Assembly: GCF_900104895.1 (NCBI RefSeq)
Contig: NZ_LT629742.1
Coordinates: 1,798,001-1,862,000, forward strand
Source: Microterricola viridarii
GTDB lineage: Bacteria > Actinomycetota > Actinomycetes > Actinomycetales > Microbacteriaceae
Reading direction: 5' to 3'
Length of the DNA: 64,000 bases
The notes under the pieces were generated by a model, which was not told where the DNA came from, ran no database searches, and saw nothing but the letters and a program-made list of their open reading frames with translations. Below, in pieces: positions 17,865-27,452 of the stretch. A program made the position numbers and the translations under genes. Position 1 is the stretch's first letter, and each line of letters opens with the position of its first letter.

Positions 17865-19316
17865 TTATCGGATGACACGGTTGGAGGGAGTGGCTGTTCT
17901 TGCCAGCTCACGCTCGAATCGTGAAAAGAGCTTGTCGTAGTCGGCCTCAAGCGAGGCGTCGGTTGTCGTGGCATGTGATGAGGTGATGCAGTCGGTGCCG
18001 ATCGTCGCGGCTCCGGCGGTAGCCCTTTGGCAGAGGAGGGCCGCGCCGAGAGCAGGAGCTTCCTCCTCGTCGGTGATGTAAAGCGGGGCAGCCGTGACGT
18101 GTCCACGCAGGTGCTGCCAGAACGGGCTCTGACAGGGGATTCCAGAAGCGATGATCCGCTCGATGGGACGATTGGTGAAGGTGACGAGCTCGCGATCGAT
18201 GTGCAGCGCGGCGCAGGCGAGGCCCTCGAGGAGAGCGCGGAGAACCGTGTGTGGCGAGGATCCTGCTTTCACATTGAGTACTGAACTACTTGTGTCTCCG
18301 TCGAAACCGGGGATGATCGTCGTCCCTCGGGATCCAATCGGTTCAGCGAACAGCTTTTGATCCTCCTGTGACCGCGAGTCCTCGTCATCGATGCCGAGCA
18401 GGCCGGTCCACTGTCTGTAGAGATGACCCGAGGCAAGCTGTCGGTGGAGATAGAAATGCGTGCCATCGACGAAGCGTCCGACGCCCACCGTGGGTGGAAG
18501 CGGAAATTTCGGGAGCTCGCTCACAATCAAACAGTGTGCCTCTGACGTGCCAGCAGAGATGTAGAGCTGTCCGTCCTCGCGAACACCGTTTCCGAAGGCT
18601 CCGCAGAAGTGATCGTGGCCCGCAAGCACCACTCTCGCTGCGGGCGGCAACCCCCACTGCGCTGCCAGACCCGGATCGACGGTAGAGACCACTGAACCGG
18701 GTACCACGAGTTCAGGAAGAAGTTCGGCTTTCCATCCAGTCTGCTCGAATATCGCCCGCTGCCACTGTCCAGAGCGCACGTCGAAGAATCCGCTCCGGGA
18801 GGCGTGTGATTCATCGACGGGGTACCGGTCAATCCCTGCCAGGCGGCCGGCAACGTAGCTGTTCAGTGTCGTCACCTGCTTTATTGCGGCAACGGCGTGT
18901 TCTGTGAAAGAAGGGGACCGCGCGGAACTCAGCTGCTCAAACGCCCACGACAGTTTTGTCCAGGAGAAGGAGGGGTCGATGCCGGCGTCGAGCGCTTGTG
19001 CTTTCGCCACCGATGTGTACCACGCCGGCATCGGTCCGGCTGTAATTCCGGACGATGTGACGAGGACGACCTCTTCGCTGAGCGATGTCAGGCCGATTCC
19101 CTCGATCTCGGCTCGTTCCGCCGGGCGCAGATCGGCCAAGAGCATGCTGATGCAGTCGACGACCGTGGCGAAGACTGCCTCCGCGTCGCGGAAATCGCCC
19201 AAGTGTGTCGAGACGGTGGGCGTCGCGCTCGCGACGATACGTCGACTCGGTGAACCCGGCCGGTACAGTAATGCTTTCGTTCGGGTGGTGCCGATATCGA
19301 TGCCGATGAAGGTCAT
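17865..19316 (-). CDS. FGGY-family carbohydrate kinase
   Basis: This 483-residue sugar kinase begins TFIGIDIGTTRTKALLYRPG, the phosphate-1 loop of the ASKHA fold. It continues with SLSEEVVLV, the catalytic region VVLAGHDHFCGAFGNGV, and adenosine-region glycine motifs (ISAGTSEAHC, APALGAALL). Its ATG overlaps the PfkB-type kinase stop. FGGY kinases phosphorylate pentoses, polyols or ketoses. Having both an FGGY and a PfkB kinase suggests two successive phosphorylations that feed the bisphosphate aldolase. Confidence 0.9.
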   Translation of the reverse strand: MTFIGIDIGTTRTKALLYRPGSPSRRIVASATPTVSTHLGDFRDAEAVFATVVDCISMLLADLRPAERAEIEGIGLTSLSEEVVLVTSSGITAGPMPAWYTSVAKAQALDAGIDPSFSWTKLSWAFEQLSSARSPSFTEHAVAAIKQVTTLNSYVAGRLAGIDRYPVDESHASRSGFFDVRSGQWQRAIFEQTGWKAELLPELVVPGSVVSTVDPGLAAQWGLPPAARVVLAGHDHFCGAFGNGVREDGQLYISAGTSEAHCLIVSELPKFPLPPTVGVGRFVDGTHFYLHRQLASGHLYRQWTGLLGIDDEDSRSQEDQKLFAEPIGSRGTTIIPGFDGDTSSSVLNVKAGSSPHTVLRALLEGLACAALHIDRELVTFTNRPIERIIASGIPCQSPFWQHLRGHVTAAPLYITDEEEAPALGAALLCQRATAGAATIGTDCITSSHATTTDASLEADYDKLFSRFERELARTATPSNRVIR

Positions 19317-20365
19317 CGGTCGGTTCCGGCCACACCGGAGTCCGCGAAGTCCGGCTCGTGGCGGATGACGGTGGTCCCTGCGACGAGGGTGTCCAGTTGC
19401 GGCGATGGGCCGATGTCTGGCACGAGTACCGCGGCGTTGGCGCTCGCAGCGGCCGCACCGAACTTCAGGGCGTACTCCAGTGAAGATGCGTTCGAGTAGG
19501 CGGCCACGAATGCGGCAAGGAAGGTGTCGCCCGATCCCGTCGGATTCTTCGCGACAACCGACGGCGCCGAAACCTCAAGTGCTTCGGTGCGAGATACAGC
19601 GAGGAGACCATTGGCACCGAGGGTCACGATGACTAGCTGCACTCCCGCGGCGACGATGACCCGCATGCAGTCAAACAATTGCTGGCGTGCCGCTTCCGTT
19701 GTCACTTCCTCGGGTGCATCCGGCGCGATCGCCCGGAACTCCTGCAGGTTGCATTTCACAGCCCACGGCCCGACCGACACAGCACTCACGAGTACTTCCC
19801 CCTCGGCGTCAACGATGGCGCGAGCGCCACGCTGGCGAGCAGAAGTGATGAGTCCGGCATACGTGTCGAGTGGGATCCCGCGCGGCAGACTTCCGGAGAG
19901 GACGAGGATGTCTCCGGCCTCGATATGTTCATCCAGTGCCCGACGCAGGCTTTCCGCCTCGGTTTTCGAAATTTCCGGGCCGGGCTCATTGATGACAGTC
20001 GCGAGACCGGCATGCCGGTCGACGAGCACGGTGTTAATGCGCGTCTCGCCTTCGATGGTTGTGTGGCGGTCCCGGATGCCGAGCTTTGCGCACTCGGCTC
20101 GGAGGTACTGCCCCGTCGGGCCTCCGAGGAAGCCATACAGGGTCACGTCCTGGCCGAGCCGGCGTAGAGCGCGAGCAACGATGAAGCTCTTGCCTCCAGC
20201 GCGCGGAGTGCTGACGAGGGCGCGGTTCACCTGGTGTGGACGAAAGTACTCGATCTCTTCCGTTCGATCCATTGCGGGATTCGGACCGACGACGGCAATG
20301 CGCGCCCGTGCACCGTCTGCAGAAGGCCACTCTGATACCGAACCAGTCTGATCGGATTCAGTCAT
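19313..20365 (-). CDS. PfkB-family sugar-phosphate kinase (1-phosphofructokinase/LacC-like)
   Basis: From ATG 20365 the protein has 350 residues. It shows the PfkB landmarks VVGPNPAMDRT, RAGGKSFIVARALRRLGQDV and the C-terminal signature NPTGSGDTFLAAFVAAYSN with the catalytic Asp. This branch phosphorylates fructose-1-phosphate, tagatose-6-phosphate or similar sugar phosphates to bisphosphates. It is the first gene of the leftward operon, divergent from the DeoR regulator with a 185-bp control region between. Extension upstream to 20530 is possible but would place coding sequence through the repeat-rich operator region. Confidence 0.87.
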   Translation of the reverse strand: MTESDQTGSVSEWPSADGARARIAVVGPNPAMDRTEEIEYFRPHQVNRALVSTPRAGGKSFIVARALRRLGQDVTLYGFLGGPTGQYLRAECAKLGIRDRHTTIEGETRINTVLVDRHAGLATVINEPGPEISKTEAESLRRALDEHIEAGDILVLSGSLPRGIPLDTYAGLITSARQRGARAIVDAEGEVLVSAVSVGPWAVKCNLQEFRAIAPDAPEEVTTEAARQQLFDCMRVIVAAGVQLVIVTLGANGLLAVSRTEALEVSAPSVVAKNPTGSGDTFLAAFVAAYSNASSLEYALKFGAAAASANAAVLVPDIGPSPQLDTLVAGTTVIRHEPDFADSGVAGTDR

Positions 20366-20416
20366 TTCACCGTCCTCATGCCAACGGATGGACCGCGGCG
20401 TTGTCGAATAAGTAGC

Positions 20417-20448
20417 GCAAAGCAAAGCCAAGCAAACAAAGCAAAGCA
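20417..20448. promoter_or_regulatory. Repeated GCAAAGC/GCAAAC motifs, probable DeoR operators
   Basis: The divergent intergenic region contains the run GCAAAGCAAAGC, then CAAGCAAACAAAGC, then AAAGCA: five or six near-copies of a short purine-rich motif. DeoR/GlpR proteins often bind such short direct repeats (on the other strand these read TTTGCTTTG). The position, between the PfkB start and the DeoR gene, suits control of both arms. Confidence 0.5.
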
Positions 20449-20550
20449 CAGAGATGGATAACGAGTCAAGCCAAACCGTAGACTTATCAAAAGGGGACCG
20501 CGTTGCGGCAGAACCTTTGTTAGGCCACACCGAGAAAGTAGGACACGCAG

Positions 20551-21336
20551 ATGGAATGGAAAGAAGACGAGCGCCTTTCTGGCCCTGAGCGCCAGCGCCT
20601 GCTCCTTGAGATGGCGCGGCGGGACGGGCGCGTCGGTGTCAACTCAGCGGCCAAGGCATTGTCGGTCACTCCGGAGACGGTTCGGAAAGACCTTGACGCG
20701 CTCCAGGACGACGGCCTGATCATGCGGGTTCATGGAGGCGGATTGCCCGTTGAAACGCTTGCATACGAACCCGGTGTGACAGTGCGTACGGAGAAGTCGG
20801 CTGAAAAGGAACGGATCGGGCGCGCAGCCTTGGAGGAGATCCCCACGGGCGGCGTGATCTTCATTGAAGCCGGCTCCACGACAGCTCGCTTCGCCGAGCT
20901 CATTCCCGCCGAACTGCCAGTGACCGTGGTAACGAACTCCCTGCCGATCGCCCTCCAATTGGCGACCCGGTCCACGGCGGCGACGGTGGTCATTCTGGGT
21001 GGGCGCATCCGCCCCCTCACGCTAGGCAGTGTGGACGCGTTAGCCATTCGTAACTTCCAGGACTTGTACGTAGACGTTGCCTTTCTGGGCACGAACGGGG
21101 TCAGCGTTAAGAGAGGTTTGACGACGCCCGACATCGCCGAGGCGGAAACCAAACGCGCGGCGCTGCACTGCTCGAACCGGCGAGTCCTCCTCGCCGACCA
21201 CAGCAAGGTCAATCGTGTTTCATTTTGCAGATACGGAGAGTTGAGCGAGATTGATCTTCTCCTGACGGACACAGGGCTCGAGGAGCACTTGAAAGAGGAG
21301 CTTTCGTCTGCGATCGGTCGGATCAAGCGGGTCTAA
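20551..21336 (+). CDS. DeoR/GlpR-family transcriptional regulator
   Basis: This 261-residue protein has an N-terminal DeoR helix-turn-helix (PERQRLLLEMARRDGRVGVN, VTPETVRKDLDALQ, then GLIMRVHGGG). The C-terminal sensor domain binds sugar phosphates (FIEAGSTTARFAELIP, TNSLPIALQLA, ILGGRI, FLGTNGV, LLADHSKV). Such repressors are released by a phosphorylated pathway intermediate. It lies between the divergent kinase/aldolase operon and the oxidase/transport operon and is likely to control both. Confidence 0.92.
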   Translation: MEWKEDERLSGPERQRLLLEMARRDGRVGVNSAAKALSVTPETVRKDLDALQDDGLIMRVHGGGLPVETLAYEPGVTVRTEKSAEKERIGRAALEEIPTGGVIFIEAGSTTARFAELIPAELPVTVVTNSLPIALQLATRSTAATVVILGGRIRPLTLGSVDALAIRNFQDLYVDVAFLGTNGVSVKRGLTTPDIAEAETKRAALHCSNRRVLLADHSKVNRVSFCRYGELSEIDLLLTDTGLEEHLKEELSSAIGRIKRV

Positions 21337-21540
21337 TAGCTCCTCTCCGTCCTTCGCCGCAGCGCTTAGCTTTGTAACGTTCTGATTAACTCGTTTTTAC
21401 TCTTGACTGCTTTTGGTTTCCTGTGATTTACTTTCGGTACTTCGCAACCGGAAGACTCCACTGGAGATTTTCTTCCTTCTACTGGGAAGTCGTCGCTCTT
21501 CGAGTTGACGCCGGAAAGCAAACGGTCTACGAGGAGCCAT

Positions 21541-22701
21541 ATGGACGCGAAAATTGGAGTAATCGGACTCGGGGCGGCAGGTAGCGCGGCGCTCTGGCGT
21601 CTGGCAGAGCGCGGTGCGGACGTACTGGGTTTCGAGCAGTATGAGGCAGGTCACGACCGGGGCTCATCTCACGGATACTCACGTGCGTTCAAGGAGGTCA
21701 CTCCGCAGGGGCCTCAGGAGTCAGCACTCTCGCAGCGGGCCACCGGCTTGTGGCGCCAGCTCGAAGCCGAGAGCGGCGAATCCGTGTTGGAAATGACGGG
21801 AGGCCTCTCGATCGGTCGGCCAGATGGCTCCCTCATAACGGGGCTACAGCGGGTAAGCGCGGACACCGGCCTCGCACTCGAGTACCTGGATGCTGCTGAT
21901 CTGCGCCGCCGTTTCCCGCAGCACCTACTGGCCGAAGGTGACATCGGGGTCATCGACCCGATGTCCGGCTTCCTCAAACCGGAACTGGCCATCCGTACTG
22001 AGTGGCAGCTCGCTCGTGAGAAGGGTGCGCGCGTGATCGCAGGAGAGGTGCTCGAAGTCATCCCCACCGAGAATTCGGTGCGAGTCGTCACGGCAGAGCG
22101 CACCTACGAAGTCGAAACCGCGATTATCGCGGCCGGCGCGTGGCAGAACACGCTCCTTCCCAACCTGCAGCTGTATCTGAAGCCGCGACGGGCGACGCTG
22201 TCTTGGTTCCGACCCAAGGCCGGGAGGGATTCGGCCTTCGCAGTGGGCGCCTTCCCGGTCTTCACTCACGAGTTCGGGGGTCAGACCGGTTGGGGTCTAC
22301 CGTCGTTCGACAAATGGGGTGTCAAGATCGGGCTCGACTTCACCGAGGGCTACGAGATTGGCGACCCTGCGCTGAACCGGCCCGAGGTGGAAGCCTGGGA
22401 GCTGGAGAATGTGCAGGCGTTCGTGGCGGCAACGCTTCCCGACCTAGAGCCAGAGCCAACCTACTCTCGCGGTTGCATGATCACGATGACTCCAGACCAG
22501 GAGTTCAGCATCGGGATCCCCGCTGAGCATCCCCGACTCGTCGTCCTCTCGGCGTGCTCTGGCCGGGGATTCAAGATGTCCGCCGCAGTGGGCGACGTCG
22601 GAGCAGACCTTGCCCTGACCGGATCGACAACAGCAGATATCAGCACTTTTTCACCCGATCGATTCATCGACACCAACAACGAAAGAGATGTATTCGCATG
22701 A
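21541..22701 (+). CDS. FAD-dependent amine oxidase, MSOX/MTOX family (sarcosine/fructosyl-amino-acid oxidase-like)
   Basis: This 386-residue flavoprotein starts at ATG 21541 behind GAGGAG. It has the Rossmann loop GVIGLGAAGSAALWRLAERG, then GSSHGYSRAF. Near the C-terminus GCMITMTPD contains the Cys that covalently holds FAD in this family, and GFKMSAAVGDV supplies the conserved Lys. MSOX-type enzymes oxidise secondary amines such as sarcosine, N-methyltryptophan or fructosyl amino acids, giving H2O2. The second Arg of the MSOX HGDTRxxR segment is Lys here. Location with an amino-acid importer and sugar kinases favours an amino-acid-sugar substrate, which is inference. Confidence 0.85.
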   Translation: MDAKIGVIGLGAAGSAALWRLAERGADVLGFEQYEAGHDRGSSHGYSRAFKEVTPQGPQESALSQRATGLWRQLEAESGESVLEMTGGLSIGRPDGSLITGLQRVSADTGLALEYLDAADLRRRFPQHLLAEGDIGVIDPMSGFLKPELAIRTEWQLAREKGARVIAGEVLEVIPTENSVRVVTAERTYEVETAIIAAGAWQNTLLPNLQLYLKPRRATLSWFRPKAGRDSAFAVGAFPVFTHEFGGQTGWGLPSFDKWGVKIGLDFTEGYEIGDPALNRPEVEAWELENVQAFVAATLPDLEPEPTYSRGCMITMTPDQEFSIGIPAEHPRLVVLSACSGRGFKMSAAVGDVGADLALTGSTTADISTFSPDRFIDTNNERDVFA

Positions 22702-23582
22702 AGAAAATGACCAAAGTCAGCCTCAGTGCCGCGGTAATGGCGGTCACACTTCTCGCAGCCGCGGCGTGCTCCAGCGCACCGGCAGCCGTGGAGGAGTCCG
22801 CATCGAAACCGGACAGCAAGACCTCCCAGTTCGAGACCATCAAGCCAGGCGTCCTCACCATCGTGACGAGCAGTGACCTCACGCCGTTCGCATACATCAA
22901 GGACAATGAATGGCAGGGTGTCGACGTGGCCCTCGTCAAACATGCCGCGAAGAACCTCGGTCTGACCGTCGAGATCACGGCTCACGAATTCGACACCCTC
23001 ATTCCGCTCGTGGCCGGCGGTCAAGCCGACCTCACCATGGGATCCATCGCCGACACCGATGTGCGACGTGAGACCGTTTCGTTCACGCTTCCCGACATCA
23101 TCGGTAACAACGCCCTCATTGTTCCGAACGAATCCAAGATCGCGGATGAAGACGACGTGAAGGGTAAGAAGATCGGAATTTTGCAGGCGAGCCAGGCGCT
23201 CGAATACGCGGAGAAGTACTGGACAGAGTCGGAGATCGTGACTTTCCCGTCGAACAACGCGGCGAGGCTGGCGTTGTCAGGCGGCGGACTCGACGGCATC
23301 CTCGTCGATCCCCAGTCTGCCAAGCAGTTCACCGATCAGTTCCCCCTCAAGTTCGTTCTGTCCGCAGTGAACCCCGACGACCGCGGCGGCGCATGGATTC
23401 TGAATCAGGACGCCGACAAGCTGCGTGAAGCTCTCAATGAGGAGCTTCGGACCGCGCTCGAAGACGGCACGACGCAGAAGATCCTCGACAAGTGGAACCC
23501 GGCAGACAACTCGCAGCCGGTCATCGACTGGCTGACGGAGTACTACGAGGCAAACCCGTCGAACCTCTACTCGGAAGAGTAG
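22698..23582 (+). CDS. Amino-acid ABC transporter substrate-binding lipoprotein
   Basis: This 294-residue protein starts at an ATG overlapping the oxidase stop (ATGA). It has a lipoprotein signal MKKMTKVSLSAAVMAVTLLA with a Cys in AAAACSS, then a family 3 solute-binding fold: VLTIVTSSDLTPFAYI, GVDVALVKHAAKNLGL, DLTMGSIADTDVRRETVSFT and GKKIGILQAS. Such proteins capture amino acids or amino-acid derivatives outside the cell and hand them to the permease encoded next. Acidic residues in the binding cleft were not interpreted. Confidence 0.9.
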   Translation: MKKMTKVSLSAAVMAVTLLAAAACSSAPAAVEESASKPDSKTSQFETIKPGVLTIVTSSDLTPFAYIKDNEWQGVDVALVKHAAKNLGLTVEITAHEFDTLIPLVAGGQADLTMGSIADTDVRRETVSFTLPDIIGNNALIVPNESKIADEDDVKGKKIGILQASQALEYAEKYWTESEIVTFPSNNAARLALSGGGLDGILVDPQSAKQFTDQFPLKFVLSAVNPDDRGGAWILNQDADKLREALNEELRTALEDGTTQKILDKWNPADNSQPVIDWLTEYYEANPSNLYSEE

Positions 23583-23624
23583 GCCGACGGCCCACTTTGA
23601 CGGACTGATCACAAGGACTCACTG

Positions 23625-24410
23625 ATGAACATTATTGACAGCTTCTTCAACTGGGATCAGATATTGGCGGTCCTTCCCGACCTGATTTTGATCGGGCTAC
23701 CGAATACGCTGATCCTGGCCTTCAGCGCGATGGTCCTGGGCACGTTCATCGGTATTCTGATCGCCCTTGCCAGCGTGTCCAAGCGAAAGCTCCTGCGCAT
23801 CCCGGCACGGATCTACGTGGATCTGCTCCGCGGGCTTCCGGTCATCTTGACGATCTTCCTTCTCGGACAGGGTTTGCCCCTGATCGGGTTGCGGATCTTT
23901 GGAACCAGCTCATATCCGTATGGGGTCATCACTCTCGGACTGATTGCGGGTGCCTACATCGCCGAGATATTCCGGTCGGGGATCGAGGCGCTGCCAGGCG
24001 GGCAGTTAGAGGCTGCGCGGGCGTTGGGCATGTCGCACGGCAAGGCCATGCGGCTCATCGTCATTCCGCAGGGAGTGAGAAACACACTGCCCGCGCTGAC
24101 GAACCAGTTCATTGCGACGATCAAGGATTCGAGTCTTGTATACCTGCTCGGGTTCACCATCTACGAGCGGGAACTGTACCGCATCGGTCAGGATGCCGCG
24201 CAGCAGACGGGCAACCTATCCGCGCTGGTCGCAGCAGGCATCATGTACCTGATCATCACCATCCCGCTGACATACATCGTGAACTACATGGACAAACGGT
24301 TCAAGACCGGCCGCCGACCGGAGACCATGATGACCGGGGAGGCCGAAGCGGCGAACCTGTCCGCACCGATTCTTCGGTCGACCGTGGCAGGCAGGGTACC
24401 CAATGAGTGA
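23625..24410 (+). CDS. Amino-acid ABC transporter permease
   Basis: This 261-residue membrane protein of the HisM/GlnP type has about five hydrophobic segments. It has the LRGLPVIL segment and a coupling-helix EAA loop, [20 protein letters not shown]. It forms the membrane channel for the substrate-binding protein before it and the ATPase after it. A single permease gene suggests a homodimeric pore. Its stop lies close to the ATPase gene, so the two are co-transcribed. Confidence 0.93.
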   Translation: MNIIDSFFNWDQILAVLPDLILIGLPNTLILAFSAMVLGTFIGILIALASVSKRKLLRIPARIYVDLLRGLPVILTIFLLGQGLPLIGLRIFGTSSYPYGVITLGLIAGAYIAEIFRSGIEALPGGQLEAARALGMSHGKAMRLIVIPQGVRNTLPALTNQFIATIKDSSLVYLLGFTIYERELYRIGQDAAQQTGNLSALVAAGIMYLIITIPLTYIVNYMDKRFKTGRRPETMMTGEAEAANLSAPILRSTVAGRVPNE

Positions 24411-24450
24411 GCGTAACCAATCCATGACGGTTATTGAGGAGGCAAATGAA

Positions 24451-25272
24451 ATGACCGACCTGCCACTGCACAGTAGCAAGCATCGCGAGTCGTCAAGCGA
24501 AGTACCAGCGGTCTCCGTGGCGGTCGTTTCGGGCAATGCGGGTGCCGGAAGCGTGCGGGTCGAAGGAGTCCGTAAGTGCTTCGGCCCAGTCGAGGTGCTC
24601 AAAGGAATCGACCTGCGTGTGGCTCCTGGGGAGGTTGTCTGTATCATCGGCCCTTCCGGATCCGGCAAGTCGACGCTACTCCGCGTGATCAACCGTCTTG
24701 AGGAGCCCGATGGTGGTCGGGTCTTTATCGATGACGAGGAGATCACCGGCAAAGGCGTTGATATCAACGCCGTCCGCAGCCGGCTGGGAATGGTGTTCCA
24801 GAACTTCAACCTTTTCCCGCACATGACCGTCCTGGCGAACGTCACCATCGCACTCCGACAGGTGAAAGGCATCAGCAAAGCGGAGGCCGAGCGGATCGCT
24901 CGCGACCGCCTGGAGGACGTTGGGCTCGCCGAGAAGGCGAATTCACGACCGGCCCAGCTTTCGGGCGGGCAGCAGCAGCGAGTGGCCATTGCCCGTGCAC
25001 TCGCAATGCAGCCCGAACTCATGTTGTTCGACGAGGTCACATCGGCCCTCGACCCCGAGCTCGTCAAAGGTGTGCTTGACGTCATGACGAACCTCGCAAA
25101 AGGTGGCATGACCATGGTCGTCGTCACTCATGAAATGGGATTCGCGCGGAGAGTGGCAGACCGAGTGGTTTTCATGGACCAGGGGAAGGTCGTCGAGGCG
25201 GGAAGCCCCGAGCAGCTCTTCGACGACCCACAGTCGGATCGGCTCAAGAAGTTCCTCGCCGAGGTTCTCTAG
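24451..25272 (+). CDS. Amino-acid ABC transporter ATP-binding protein
   Basis: This ATPase of about 273 residues has [20 protein letters not shown] (Walker A), [13 protein letters not shown] (Q loop), [16 protein letters not shown] (signature), [16 protein letters not shown] (Walker B) and [10 protein letters not shown] (H loop). All motifs are intact. ATG 24451 is preferred because AGGAGG lies eight bases upstream. An in-frame ATG at 24403 overlapping the permease stop would add 16 residues. It carries an unusually long Ser/Val-rich N-terminal extension of about 40 residues before the ABC core. Confidence 0.92.
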   Translation: MTDLPLHSSKHRESSSEVPAVSVAVVSGNAGAGSVRVEGVRKCFGPVEVLKGIDLRVAPGEVVCIIGPSGSGKSTLLRVINRLEEPDGGRVFIDDEEITGKGVDINAVRSRLGMVFQNFNLFPHMTVLANVTIALRQVKGISKAEAERIARDRLEDVGLAEKANSRPAQLSGGQQQRVAIARALAMQPELMLFDEVTSALDPELVKGVLDVMTNLAKGGMTMVVVTHEMGFARRVADRVVFMDQGKVVEAGSPEQLFDDPQSDRLKKFLAEVL

Positions 25273-25380
25273 AGCGGCGCGTGAAGCCTGTGGCCTGGAC
25301 GGACTGGTCGACGAAGATCGACCAGCCCGTTCTGGCCCGATCTGCGCGTTGTTTCTGCTCTCACCTACGGTAAGGATCTC

Positions 25381-26469
25381 ATGCCCGCTGACTCGCGCAT
25401 CGTTTTCGCAATCGTCGGCAGCGGCTGGCGAGCGGAGTTCTATCTCCGCGTAGCCCAAGCGTTACCCAACCGGTTCGAAGTTTGCGGCGTGGTGGCGCGT
25501 ACCGAAGAGCGCCGCGCCGAGATCGTCGGGAGCTGGCACGTGCCAGCATTCGCGACAATCGATGATTTGTTGCGCGCGCGGACGCCCGATTTCGTCGTGG
25601 TAGCTGTGGTCCGCCCTGCAGCTCCCGGTATCGTCGAAGACCTTGCGGGACGAGGAGTCCCGGTTCTCGGTGAAACCCCACCGGCGGCCGATATGCCAGC
25701 CCTGGAACGCTTGCACCAGCTCAATCGTCGTGGTTCACGCATCCAGGTAGCCGAGCAGTACCACCTCCAACCGATGCTGCTCGCTCAGCTTGCGATCGCG
25801 AAATCAGGGGAGCTCGGCATGGTGAGCCAGGCTTCCCTGTCGATCTGTCATGACCATCATGCGGTCAGCCTCGTGCGGAAGTTCCTCGATGTGGGGTTCG
25901 AAAACGCGCTGATCACGGCAAACGAGTTCGTGTCGCCCCTCGTCGCGGGACCCGACAAGGTTGGGGATCCGGACGAAGAGCGGATTGTGAAATCCAGCCG
26001 GGTGACAGCTCGTCTCGAGTACGATGGCAGGCTCGGCCTTATCGATTTTGCCAAGGAACAGTACTTTTCGTGGATCCGGGCCAACCGACTGCAGGTGAGG
26101 GGAGACCGGGGCGAGATCACGGACGAGCGCGTGGCTTCACTGACAGACTTCCGCACGCCGTCGTGGTATCCGATTGAGCGTGTTGATCTGGGACACGGCA
26201 CCAATCTTGAAGGTCTCACCCTACGCGGGCTGATGGCTCGCGGCCGCTGGGTCTACACGAACGACTTCGCTCCCGCCCGCCTCACCGACGACGAGCTTGC
26301 GATTGCCTCGTGCCTCGTGAAGATGTTCGAGTATGCCGGCGGTGGGGACTCGTTTTATGGATTGGCGGAAGCGGCTCAGGATCAGTACACGAATTTGGTG
26401 ATCCGCAGATCCATCACTGAGAAGCGGGCGATACGCATGACAAAGCAGGTCTGGGCTCCTTCGTTCTAG
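25381..26469 (+). CDS. Gfo/Idh/MocA-family oxidoreductase
   Basis: This 362-residue protein begins with a Rossmann fold (FAIVGSGWRAEFYLRVAQAL) and continues with DFVVVAVVRPAAPGIV and a variant of the EKP motif (VLGETPPAADM). Family members oxidise or epimerise sugars, inositols or sugar-amino conjugates with NAD(P). It is the last gene of the rightward operon, 108 bp after the transporter ATPase, with its own AAGGA site. The second Lys of the EKP motif is replaced, which may alter or abolish classic dehydrogenase chemistry. Confidence 0.85.
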   Translation: MPADSRIVFAIVGSGWRAEFYLRVAQALPNRFEVCGVVARTEERRAEIVGSWHVPAFATIDDLLRARTPDFVVVAVVRPAAPGIVEDLAGRGVPVLGETPPAADMPALERLHQLNRRGSRIQVAEQYHLQPMLLAQLAIAKSGELGMVSQASLSICHDHHAVSLVRKFLDVGFENALITANEFVSPLVAGPDKVGDPDEERIVKSSRVTARLEYDGRLGLIDFAKEQYFSWIRANRLQVRGDRGEITDERVASLTDFRTPSWYPIERVDLGHGTNLEGLTLRGLMARGRWVYTNDFAPARLTDDELAIASCLVKMFEYAGGGDSFYGLAEAAQDQYTNLVIRRSITEKRAIRMTKQVWAPSF

Positions 26470-26675
26470 AAGGGAGCCGAACTCCGTCGGCAATGTGGTC
26501 CACCGAGCAACCTCACCTTGCGTTCGCCTTGGAAAGCGCTGGAAGCGGCATGGTTGGACCTTACTGAGTGGTTCCGACGTTGGGATCTAAGTGTCGACGA
26601 GACTGTATCGCTCTGCTTCACGAACCAGCGCGCCCGCGCATGCCAGACTGGGCATTTCTAAGGGAAGGTGGGGGA

Positions 26676-27125
26676 ATGCGCTCAATGGTGTTCGCGGCTG
26701 GGCTGTTGGTAGCCGGGGTCGCCTTGACCGGATGCAGCTCGGGGACAGCGAGTACTGCCGATGAGGCAGAATCCGTCGACAGCTCGGAGGAATCGAGTTC
26801 GGCAGAGGCGGACGAGACCGAGGGCGCGATCCATCAGGCATGGGTCGTCTTGGGCGGCGACTACACCTACGACGAACTGAAGGACGCTACGGATATTGCG
26901 CTCATGGCCGGCGGCGAGAGTTTGACTGAATCGGCCCGACGGAGTGTCTGGGACTCGATCCTTAGTGTGAAAGACGGTCTGGTGGAGAAGGGGTATCCCG
27001 GACCAGACTCGATGGTCGTGATGCAGTGCATCCCCGACTCAATCTCGTCCCGTGGTGTGGCGATCACGGAGGCAGTTGCGTACTGCTCACTCGAAACCGC
27101 GGGGATCCCAGAATCCTTGTGGTAG
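26676..27125 (+). CDS. Small secreted lipoprotein of unknown function
   Basis: This 149-residue protein starts at ATG 26676 behind a purine-rich AAGGTGGGGG. The signal peptide MRSMVFAAGLLVAGVALTGC ends in a lipobox Cys. A Ser/Glu/Asp-rich linker and a small folded domain with two Cys (MQCIPDS, AYCSLET) follow and may form a disulphide. It would be anchored on the outer face of the membrane. No family was recognised. Confidence 0.7.
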   Translation: MRSMVFAAGLLVAGVALTGCSSGTASTADEAESVDSSEESSSAEADETEGAIHQAWVVLGGDYTYDELKDATDIALMAGGESLTESARRSVWDSILSVKDGLVEKGYPGPDSMVVMQCIPDSISSRGVAITEAVAYCSLETAGIPESLW

Positions 27126-27190
27126 CGCCTTCGCTATGAGCGTCGGCCATGGGCCGGCATGACGACCGCAGAAGCCCCTAGAATCAGCGC

Positions 27191-27442
27191 ATGATTGCAC
27201 TCGCCATAATTGGATGGGAAGCCTTGGCTTGGGGGCTTTTCTACGTCACCTGGGACAACGGAGAGGGCAGCTCAACCTGGGCTTTCATTTTCGGGGCTGC
27301 TGCCTTCATCGGCCCGATCATTTTCGTCCCGATGATGTCGAAAGTGCGGCCGAGCAAAGGGACCTACGGCGACAGGATGCGCAGAGATGCCGCGCTCGAA
27401 GAGAAGAAGCGCAAGAGGCAGCAGCGTTCCACCATTAATTGA
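27191..27442 (+). CDS. Small membrane protein with two predicted helices
   Basis: This 83-residue protein has hydrophobic helices at about residues 1-18 (MIALAIIGWEALAWGLFYVT) and 29-48 (WAFIFGAAAFIGPIIFVPMM). A strongly basic cytoplasmic tail rich in Arg and Lys follows. No homology was recognised. The dyad-rich AT patch at 27453-27501 follows directly. Confidence 0.55.
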   Translation: MIALAIIGWEALAWGLFYVTWDNGEGSSTWAFIFGAAAFIGPIIFVPMMSKVRPSKGTYGDRMRRDAALEEKKRKRQQRSTIN

Positions 27443-27452
27443 TGGACTGCAG

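Noticed and set aside
21403-21431. TTGACT as a -35 box for the oxidase operon
   Set aside because: No acceptable -10 hexamer lies at the right spacing, so a promoter here cannot be supported.
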